Assembly (NCBI GenBank): GCA_000433415.1
Contig: FR890440.1
Span: forward strand, 1 to 14,845
Direction of reading: 5' to 3'
Source of the DNA: Clostridium sp. CAG:448
GTDB lineage: Bacteria > Bacillota > Clostridia > Oscillospirales > CAG-272
DNA: 14,845 bases
Shown one piece after another: positions 7,253-12,997 of the stretch (position 1 is its first letter; each line of letters begins with the position of its first letter). Both the position numbers and the translations under genes were made by a program. The notes below the pieces were generated by a model that saw only the letters and a program-made list of their open reading frames with translations, ran no database searches and had not been told where the DNA came from.

Positions 7253-9214
7253 ATGGCGGGCGGACATTGGATTTGGTACAACGGCGACTTTGAGTTGTAT
7301 CACAGCATTCTCCTGCACAGTCGCCGTATTGAATTCGGCATTCAGTTGCCGACTTTCTGGGCACTCAGCGCCCCGTATCCGAACGTCAATTTTCTGAAGC
7401 ACTTCAGTGCGCCGGAAGCTTTTACTTTCCGTGCGCACGCCAAAGGGACCGGATACCTGACTCTGGACGGCAGACGTTACAACATCGGCGACACGGTAAC
7501 GGTAGCTCCCGGTGAACATGACGTCTTTGTCAACCTCATAGAGGTGCACACTTTCCCCGCTTTGTACATCGACAGCCCTCACCTTATCACGGACCACACC
7601 TGGATAGCCAATCATGCGGCGGGAAAGGCAGTTCCCTGCGGCGACCGACCGCTCTATGAAAGTGAAACGGACGACCCCGCCGTATTTGCATTTTCCTATC
7701 TGCCTCTGACGCCGGTAATGACCGAAAAAGTCGACGGCGGAATGCTCTATGACTACGGAAAGGAGACCTTCTGCCGTATCACACTGGAAGGTGCCGATTC
7801 GCAAAAAGAGATCCTGCTGGTATACGGAGAATCGCGCGAGGAAGCCCTGGATATCAAGGAAGCGTTGGTATTTGAACGTTGCAGCGGTCAGACAAGCTAT
7901 TCCCTGATTCCGCGTGCGCTCCGGTATCTGTACGTGGTATCCGATACGCCGGTACATATCCGTGCGGAATACGAGTATCTGCCGCTACAGGACCGGGCAT
8001 CCTTCTCCTGCAACAAAAAGAAGGTTGCGCAGATTTATGACATGTGCGCTTATACGTTCCACCTCAATTCCCGCGAATTTTATCTGGACGGCATCAAGCG
8101 CGACAGGTGGGTCTGGTCCGGTGACGCATTCCAATCCTATATGGCAAACAACTACCTGTACTTTGACCCGGAAATCACAAAGCGCACAATCATTGTCCTG
8201 CTCGGGAAGCCGCCATATGAACAGCATATCAACACCATTACCGATTACACCATGTATCTTCTGATCGGCGCCGCAGAGTATTATAAAACAACCGGCGACG
8301 CAGCATTCATCCGCACCTATTTTGACCGTTTTCTTACGCTCTACCGTTTCCTTGCCGGCAGAACCGACGAAAACGATTATGTCTGCCAACGGGATGGCGA
8401 CTGGATTTTCATCGACTGGTCGGATATGGACAAATCCGCCCCGCTTGCCGCTGAACAGATTTTGTATTGGCGGACCAAGTATGCAATGGCAGAGCTGTGT
8501 GCCGTATGCGGAACGGATGGAGACGGCTATATCGTCTCTGCGACGGCGCTGAAAAAGCGGATTATGCGTGATTTTTGGCGTGAAGAACGCGGTGCATTCA
8601 TTGATTGCGTACACCCCGGCGCCGAGCATGTCACAAGGCATCCCAATATTTTTGCGATTCTGTTTGACTTTGTACCCGAACGCCGCGCACGCAAAATTCT
8701 GCGCAACGTCCTGAACAATGACAACATTACCGCCATTACCACCCCGTATTTTGCGTTTTTTGAGCTTTGCGCACGTGCCCGTATGGGAGATCTGCGCACC
8801 GTGCAGAAAAAGATCGAATCCTACTGGGGCGGCATGCTGGATCTCGGCGCAACTTCTGTCTGGGAGCAGTACATTCCGGAGCACAAAGGGATCGAACATT
8901 ACGGCATGTACGGCATGAAGTACGGATGTTCCCTGTGTCACGCGTGGGGAGCGGGTCCGATCTATCTGCTCGGACGGTATTGCCTCGGCGTATACCCGAC
9001 CGACATCGGATACAAAACATTTGCCGTTGCCCCGAACTGCGGCATGTACACACACATGGAAGGAACGGTCCCTTTGCCGGGCGAAGACAGCGTTACTGTC
9101 CGGATGGACCGCAAGGAGATCCGTGTCCTTGCAACGCGAAGCGGTGGTACACTGCTGTACGGCGGAAAAGAATATCCACTGACCGCCGGCGAAGAATTTG
9201 TGCTTTCGCGCTGA
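7253..9214 (+). CDS. GH78-type alpha-L-rhamnosidase-like glycosidase, cytoplasmic
   Basis: This encodes a 653-residue protein related to family 78 glycoside hydrolases, which release terminal alpha-L-rhamnose from plant and microbial glycans by inversion. N-terminal beta domains (about 1-245) precede an (alpha/alpha)6 barrel (about 250-575) and a C-terminal beta domain. Key motifs are DGIKRDRWVWSGD (279-291), which corresponds to the acidic DGxxRDR..W.GD catalytic loop, and SVWEQY, in which Glu538 is the probable general base. No signal peptide is present, so it would act on imported oligosaccharide. The start at 7253 is chosen because GGHWIWYNGDFELY is the normal family beginning; the in-frame ATG at 7154 lies inside thuA. 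No ribosome binding site precedes 7253, and the gene starts 4 bases after the thuA stop, so translation is probably by reinitiation. Activity on rhamnose is inferred from the family only. Confidence 0.85.
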   Translation: MAGGHWIWYNGDFELYHSILLHSRRIEFGIQLPTFWALSAPYPNVNFLKHFSAPEAFTFRAHAKGTGYLTLDGRRYNIGDTVTVAPGEHDVFVNLIEVHTFPALYIDSPHLITDHTWIANHAAGKAVPCGDRPLYESETDDPAVFAFSYLPLTPVMTEKVDGGMLYDYGKETFCRITLEGADSQKEILLVYGESREEALDIKEALVFERCSGQTSYSLIPRALRYLYVVSDTPVHIRAEYEYLPLQDRASFSCNKKKVAQIYDMCAYTFHLNSREFYLDGIKRDRWVWSGDAFQSYMANNYLYFDPEITKRTIIVLLGKPPYEQHINTITDYTMYLLIGAAEYYKTTGDAAFIRTYFDRFLTLYRFLAGRTDENDYVCQRDGDWIFIDWSDMDKSAPLAAEQILYWRTKYAMAELCAVCGTDGDGYIVSATALKKRIMRDFWREERGAFIDCVHPGAEHVTRHPNIFAILFDFVPERRARKILRNVLNNDNITAITTPYFAFFELCARARMGDLRTVQKKIESYWGGMLDLGATSVWEQYIPEHKGIEHYGMYGMKYGCSLCHAWGAGPIYLLGRYCLGVYPTDIGYKTFAVAPNCGMYTHMEGTVPLPGEDSVTVRMDRKEIRVLATRSGGTLLYGGKEYPLTAGEEFVLSR

Positions 9215-9230
9215 CCATGTATTCCCCTTT

Positions 9231-9261
9231 GTGCCTGCCGCACCCATGCGGCAGGCACTTT
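9231..9261 (+). terminator. Hairpin terminator after the GH78-type gene
   Basis: An 11-bp perfect stem (GTGCCTGCCGC at 9231-9241, GCGGCAGGCAC at 9248-9258) with a 6-base loop lies 17 bases past the stop codon. Only three T residues follow, so termination may be incomplete, but the stem is very stable. The remaining 9262-9326 shows no gene. Confidence 0.72.
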
Positions 9262-9326
9262 GCGCACTACAGGGACACGATATAACGGGCAAATAAAAAC
9301 AAATTGAAAATTTTTACACCCGCCCC

Positions 9327-9355
9327 TTGCAATCCGGCAAGGGATCGTGTATAAT
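9327..9355 (+). promoter_or_regulatory. Promoter of the yajC operon
   Basis: TTGCAA (9327-9332), a 17-base spacer and TATAAT (9350-9355) form a good sigma-A promoter. Transcription would start near 9362, about 29 bases before the yajC start, and should read through yajC into the TIGR04086 gene and possibly on to radA. Confidence 0.75.
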
Positions 9356-9390
9356 GAATTGTATTGAATCGTAAAAATCGGAGGATAATT

Positions 9391-9699
9391 ATGGCAGCAG
9401 CTATTTTACTCACCGGCGCCGGCAATATCTGGCTGACAGTCGGTATGATCGTTGTGGTCGTCGCAGTCTTTTACTTTGCGGGCATTCGTCCCCAGAAAAA
9501 GCAGGAAAAACAGGTAAACGAAATGCGCAACAATCTCCAGGTCGGAGATGAAGTCACCACCATCGGCGGAATCATCGGCAAGGTTGTCAGCATCAAGGAA
9601 GAGACCTTTGTGCTGGAAACCACACGTGACCGCACCCGCATCCGTTTTCTGAAAACGGCAGTCAGCCGCATTGACGTAAAGGCTGAAGACGCAAAATAA
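9391..9699 (+). CDS. yajC: Preprotein translocase accessory subunit YajC
   Basis: This encodes a 102-residue single-span membrane protein of the YajC family, which associates with SecDF and SecYEG in protein export. A hydrophobic segment (about 12-31) is followed by the family signature FAGIRPQKKQEKQ (about 29-41) and VGDEVTTIGGIIGKV (51-65), then a small beta domain ending at RIDV. The length is normal. The ATG at 9391 has CGGAGGA 6 bases upstream. In many bacteria yajC lies beside secD/secF or tgt; none is in this window. The next gene is a TIGR04086-family membrane protein, a pairing seen in Clostridia. Confidence 0.95.
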   Translation: MAAAILLTGAGNIWLTVGMIVVVVAVFYFAGIRPQKKQEKQVNEMRNNLQVGDEVTTIGGIIGKVVSIKEETFVLETTRDRTRIRFLKTAVSRIDVKAEDAK

Positions 9700-9706
9700 T
9701 GCATTT

Positions 9707-9792
9707 GTCGGTTTACCAGAAACCGCAGATCTCATAAACCGACCTCCGGCGGCATATATTGGTACTGTTTTCCAATATTTCTGTCGGAGGTC
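9707..9792 (+). promoter_or_regulatory. Structured leader that can hide the TIGR04086 ribosome binding site
   Basis: Two strong, competing inverted repeats fill the gap. Hairpin A pairs GTCGGTTTA (9707-9715) with TAAACCGAC (9735-9743), 9 bp perfect. Hairpin B pairs GACCTCCG (9741-9748) with CGGAGGTC (9785-9792), 8 bp perfect, capped by ATATTGG (9756-9762) with CCAATAT (9772-9778). Hairpin B buries GGAGGT (9786-9791), the ribosome binding site of the next gene. A and B share 9741-9743, so they cannot both form fully. Also, CCGAC at 9739-9743 can pair with GTCGG either at 9707-9711 or at 9783-9787. No T tract follows, so control of translation fits better than termination. It matches no RNA family I can name. 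Confidence 0.5.
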
Positions 9793-9796
9793 ATTT

Positions 9797-10306
9797 ATGA
9801 ATACGATTCAAAAGCATCCCGCAAAAAATAACCGTTCCCTGATTCCGCACCCGACGGCACGGGCAACCAAAGAAAAGACGGAGCGCCCGATTTTTCCCGC
9901 CGCCCTGCGTGCATTTCCCATCGTTCTGGCAGTCGGTGCGATTTTGCTCGGCATCTGCACGGCGATTGCCTATGCAACACCGGATCCGGATGCCTATGCC
10001 CCCCCGCTCTCCGTCGGTGCGGCGGCACTGACCGCTTTTATCGGCGGCATTCTGACGGTACGGCAATGCGGAAAGGACACAAGCGCCTTTTTCTGCGGAC
10101 TGATCGGCGGCATATTGCTACTGCTCTGTCAGCTGCTCCTCTCGCTTTGCTTCAGCGGCAGCCGTGAGTGGGGATTGCACAGCAGTGTTCCGGTTGCGAT
10201 TCTCCTCCGTGTGGGATTGATTCTGACGGAAGTATTGGGGGCGCTTGCCGGCAAACCGCGCAAAGACAGCAATCGTGCGCACCACCGTCCCCCTATGGCG
10301 GACTGA
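9797..10306 (+). CDS. TIGR04086 family membrane protein
   Basis: This encodes a 169-residue protein with a basic, proline-rich cytoplasmic N-terminus (1-36) and about four hydrophobic segments (38-60, 69-89, 97-119, 130-152), ending in a basic tail. The position straight after yajC, the glycine-rich helices (AFIGGILTVRQCGKD, then FFCGLIGGILLLLCQ) and the four-span plan fit the TIGR04086 family, whose function is unknown. The start at 9797 has GGAGGT 5 bases upstream. The leader before it can fold over that site, so translation may be controlled separately from yajC. The family assignment rests on context and topology as much as on sequence. Confidence 0.7.
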   Translation: MNTIQKHPAKNNRSLIPHPTARATKEKTERPIFPAALRAFPIVLAVGAILLGICTAIAYATPDPDAYAPPLSVGAAALTAFIGGILTVRQCGKDTSAFFCGLIGGILLLLCQLLLSLCFSGSREWGLHSSVPVAILLRVGLILTEVLGALAGKPRKDSNRAHHRPPMAD

Positions 10307-10378
10307 CACCTGGCTTATCGCTTTCCGGGGAACGCCGTAAAAATAAATGATTGACAAAAAAACAAAGGAAATATCAAA

Positions 10379-10588
10379 ATGCTGAAATGTAAGGACTCCT
10401 CCGTGCGGCTGCACGGACCGGAAAAACAAATGGCACAGTTTCTTTCCATGCCGCTCCCGCAACAATGCCCGGCAGACCTGCGCTATGCACTGGCGAAATA
10501 CGATGCGCAAACCATTCTGGATGCCTATGAACACCTCTCGGAACTTGCGCGTGCCGGACTTCTGGAAGAGGGGGACAATGAAAGATGA
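10379..10588 (+). CDS. Small hypothetical protein upstream of radA
   Basis: This encodes a 69-residue acidic, soluble protein that I do not recognise with certainty. AAAGGAA lies 8 bases before the ATG, and the stop overlaps the radA start in an ATGA junction, which supports real translation. The C-terminal half (about 31-65: LRYALAKYDAQTILDAYEHL, then SELARAGLLEEG) reads like the last helices of the winged peptide-recognition domain at the N-terminus of radical-SAM peptide maturases such as the SCIFF maturase (pattern KYD..I..AY..L.EL...GLL). The N-terminal beta-strands of that domain are not evident. It could be a remnant, a shortened stand-alone domain, or an unrelated helical protein. It has only two cysteines, so it is not a SCIFF precursor. 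Confidence 0.6.
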   Translation: MLKCKDSSVRLHGPEKQMAQFLSMPLPQQCPADLRYALAKYDAQTILDAYEHLSELARAGLLEEGDNER

Positions 10589-11991
10589 AAGGGGTCAAAT
10601 CTTTTTTCATCTGCACAGAATGCACCTACAAGACGGCAAAATGGCTTGGCAAATGCCCGAACTGCGGCGCATGGAATTCCTTTACCGAGGAAGTCGAGGC
10701 GCCCGTGCCAAGTGAGGCTTCGGCACCGCGCCGGACCTCCCTGATGCCGCTCTCGGACAATAACCCTGCCCAGCCCTTTTCTTCCCTCTCCGTTCCCGAC
10801 TATATGCGTTCCGCGACCGGTCTTTCCGAGCTTGACCGGGTGCTCGGCGGCGGCGTCGTCCATGGCTCCGTGGTTCTTCTTTCCGGCGAACCCGGCATCG
10901 GGAAATCCACCCTTCTGATGCAGATCTCCGAAATTCTCGGCAAAACCCGGCGTGTGCTCTATGTTTCCGGCGAGGAATCCGGCGGACAGCTCAAGCTCCG
11001 CGCCGACCGTCTTGGAGTGCACGGGGATAATCTGTTTCTCCTGACCGAAACCAACATAGAACGTATTCTGGCGGAAACCGAAAAAGTGCAGCCGGATTTT
11101 GTGATTGTGGACTCCATACAGACAATGTGGTGTGAAAAAATCAATTCCGCCCCCGGCAGCGTAACGCAGGTGCGCGAAGCCGCAATGGCATTGATTAACC
11201 GTGCGAAATCGGCAGGCATCTCCATGCTGATTGTGGGACATGTCAACAAAGAGGGCGGAATTGCCGGTCCCAAGGTGCTTGAACACATTGTGGATGCGGT
11301 GCTCTGCTTCGAAGGAGAACGGCGGCAAACCTACCGCATTATCCGCGCCGTGAAAAACCGTTACGGGTCGACCAATGAGATCGGCGTATTTGAAATGACC
11401 GATATCGGTCTTGCACAGGTCGTCAACCCCTCCGAAATGCTGCTGGCAGGCAGGCCGGTCAATGTATCGGGAAGCTGTGCCGTATGTACCATGGAGGGTA
11501 CACGACCGATCATCGCAGAAATCCAGTCACTGGTTTCCCAGACGGCATTTCCCGCACCGCGCCGTGCCACCAATGGCGTGGACTACAACCGGATGTGCAT
11601 GATTCTTGCGGTACTGGAAAAGCGTCTGGGGTTGAAATTCTGGCAAAATGACGTCTATCTGAATGTCATCGGCGGTCTGCGCCTGGACGAACCGGATTCC
11701 GACCTTGCGATTGCGCTCTCTCTGGTTTCCTCGATTACGGACCGCGCCGTGCCGGATGATCTGATTGCCATCGGCGAGTTGGGATTGGCGGGAGAAATCC
11801 GTGCCGTTACCAACCTTGACCAACGCGTGCGGGAGGCGGCTCGCCTCGGATTTACCCGCGCACTGATTCCCTACCGCAATATCGAAAAAAACAAGACGGA
11901 AATTGCCGGTATCCGCATGATCCCGATCAAAAGCATTTATGAGGCGCTCGCCTCCTTAAAACCAAAAGACGAGAAGCATATGCAGGAATAA
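10585..11991 (+). CDS. radA: DNA repair protein RadA (Sms)
   Basis: This encodes a 468-residue RecA-like ATPase that helps branch migration during homologous recombination and repair. It has an N-terminal four-cysteine zinc finger (Cys10, 13, 24, 27), Walker A GEPGIGKST (101-109), Walker B DFVIVDS (171-177), the RadA-specific KNRYGS motif (257-262, usually KNRFGS) and a C-terminal Lon-protease-like domain (about 290-455) with GLRLDEPDSDLAIALSL and the closing IPIKSIYEAL. The length is normal. The start overlaps the stop of the preceding small gene by four bases and its ribosome binding site (GGAAGAGGGGG) lies inside that gene, so translation is coupled. In many Firmicutes radA neighbours clpC, disA or ispD; none is here. 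Confidence 0.97.
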   Translation: MKGVKSFFICTECTYKTAKWLGKCPNCGAWNSFTEEVEAPVPSEASAPRRTSLMPLSDNNPAQPFSSLSVPDYMRSATGLSELDRVLGGGVVHGSVVLLSGEPGIGKSTLLMQISEILGKTRRVLYVSGEESGGQLKLRADRLGVHGDNLFLLTETNIERILAETEKVQPDFVIVDSIQTMWCEKINSAPGSVTQVREAAMALINRAKSAGISMLIVGHVNKEGGIAGPKVLEHIVDAVLCFEGERRQTYRIIRAVKNRYGSTNEIGVFEMTDIGLAQVVNPSEMLLAGRPVNVSGSCAVCTMEGTRPIIAEIQSLVSQTAFPAPRRATNGVDYNRMCMILAVLEKRLGLKFWQNDVYLNVIGGLRLDEPDSDLAIALSLVSSITDRAVPDDLIAIGELGLAGEIRAVTNLDQRVREAARLGFTRALIPYRNIEKNKTEIAGIRMIPIKSIYEALASLKPKDEKHMQE

Positions 11992-11996
11992 CAATC

Positions 11997-12040
11997 AAAG
12001 GCAATGGTTTTCCCCCAAAAAAGGAAGCCATTGCCTTTTT
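11997..12040 (+). terminator. Strong intrinsic terminator after radA
   Basis: AAAGGCAATGG (11997-12007) pairs with CCATTGCCTTT (12028-12038), an 11-bp stem, with possible extra TTCC/GGAA pairing inside. T residues follow to 12040 and again after CG. It begins 6 bases past the radA stop. The AraC gene converges here (its stop is at 12048), and the hairpin could act weakly in that direction too. Confidence 0.85.
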
Positions 12041-12047
12041 CGTTTTT

Positions 12048-12779
12048 TCAGGTCCATTCCTTCGGGGACATTCCTGTGCTCTTCCTGAACACACGTGAAA
12101 AATACAGGTGATCCCGGAATCCGGACATCCATGCAATCTCCTGTACAGTCAAATGAGAGCGGGAGCGCAAATGCAAAAGCCGCTTTGCGTAATCAATGCG
12201 CATGGAATTCAGATAACGCGTCGGGGACATGCCGACAGATGCAGAAAACAGCTTGCGAAAATAATCCGCATTCATCGGTATTCTTTCCTGCGTTGCGGAA
12301 AAATCGTAGAACGGATTTGAAAAATTGCTGACAATTTCATTGACGGCAAACTCCACATAGGGCGGATTTTTCCGTTCGTCCGCAAAAGAAACCAGATAAT
12401 AAAAAAGAATATTGTAAAGGTGCTCTACAACTTCCTTGTAATGATTCCTGTGCAGCTGATATTCCCGGTACAGCTTCTCCGTAATGTCCAGAAAATCATG
12501 ATTTTCATTGTCGTACAGGCGCAACCAGGTATGGAACGGAAATGCGTTGTCTTCAAATTCGTAGTGGTAGTTTTGAAACCCGTTTTCCGAATGGTCGGAA
12601 TGCACCGTATGCGGCGGGATGACCAAAATATCCCCCTCTTCAAACGGCACGCGCCCTTCTCCCATTTCCACATATCCTCTTCCCCGCGTGTAGCGGACCA
12701 CTTCCCAATATTCATGTGCATGCTTTTTACAGGACTGAATCGGCTCATGTACTTTTCCCACATATTTTACTTTTGCCAT
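12048..12779 (-). CDS. AraC-family transcriptional regulator with a cupin sensor domain
   Basis: This encodes a 243-residue regulator. The N-terminal cupin (about 15-65: HAHEYWEVVRY, then EEGDILVIPPHTVHSD) probably binds a sugar. The C-terminal half has the two AraC helix-turn-helices: about 158-190 (ADYFRKLFSASVGMSPTRYL) and about 210-242 (LTVQEIAWMSGFRDHLYFSR then VFRKSTGMSPKEW). The start at 12779 has GGGAGGTGG upstream; in-frame ATGs further up lack a ribosome binding site and overlap the promoter. It is divergent from the GH99-like lipoprotein gene, with 218 bases between starts, so that gene is the most likely target. The second helix-turn-helix carries the strongest family match. Confidence 0.92.
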   Translation of the reverse strand: MAKVKYVGKVHEPIQSCKKHAHEYWEVVRYTRGRGYVEMGEGRVPFEEGDILVIPPHTVHSDHSENGFQNYHYEFEDNAFPFHTWLRLYDNENHDFLDITEKLYREYQLHRNHYKEVVEHLYNILFYYLVSFADERKNPPYVEFAVNEIVSNFSNPFYDFSATQERIPMNADYFRKLFSASVGMSPTRYLNSMRIDYAKRLLHLRSRSHLTVQEIAWMSGFRDHLYFSRVFRKSTGMSPKEWT

Positions 12780-12816
12780 AACGCGCCACCTCCCATCCAT
12801 CCGCTGCTCCATGGTT

Positions 12817-12845
12817 ATTATACACAACCCCATCCTGCCTGTCAA
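12817..12845 (-). promoter_or_regulatory. Perfect consensus promoter of the AraC-type gene
   Basis: On the minus strand, TTGACA (12840-12845), a 17-base spacer and TATAAT (12817-12822) match the sigma-A consensus fully. GGTT and AACC flank the -10 box (12814-12830) as a short imperfect palindrome, a possible autoregulatory site. Confidence 0.88.
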
Positions 12846-12872
12846 GCAAAATAAAGATTTTCTTTTTCAAGA

Positions 12873-12936
12873 TGTCCGGATTGTCCATAAAATCATCGTC
12901 TTTTTACAACACACCGTGCCGCGAAAACAGTACAAT
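12873..12936 (+). promoter_or_regulatory. Weak promoter and candidate activator site for the GH99-like lipoprotein gene
   Basis: TACAAT (12931-12936) is a fair -10 box, but the sequence 17 bases upstream (AACACA) is a poor -35; TTTACA at 12903-12908 is 22 bases away, which is too far. Upstream, TGTCC occurs twice in direct repeat at 12873-12877 and 12882-12886, centred about 63 bases before the expected start of transcription. A weak -35 with a repeat at this distance fits activation by the divergent AraC protein, but this is inference. Confidence 0.35.
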
Positions 12937-12997
12937 AGTGGCATGGGAATTGCAGGACACCAAAAATACAACCCTGTAAAAAGAAAGGAAAATCAGC

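Noticed and set aside
6950..7957. A 335-codon open frame on the minus strand across the thuA-GH78 junction
   Set aside because: It is antisense to two real genes and crosses their boundary, with no family match and no promoter.
7985..9292. A 435-codon open frame on the minus strand opposite the GH78-type gene
   Set aside because: It lies wholly antisense to a well-supported enzyme gene, has no ribosome binding site or recognisable domain, and its protein is low in ordered hydrophobic pattern. It is explained by codon bias of the real gene.
10307..10378. A SCIFF-type six-cysteine peptide gene hidden between TIGR04086 and the small ORF
   Set aside because: The gap is only 72 bases and no frame gives a cysteine-rich peptide.
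10351..10380. TTGACA at 10351-10356 as a promoter for the small gene or radA
   Set aside because: The only possible -10 boxes at correct spacing (TCAAAA or CAAAAT) are poor and overlap the ATG at 10379, so transcription would start inside the gene. It might feed radA weakly but I cannot support it.
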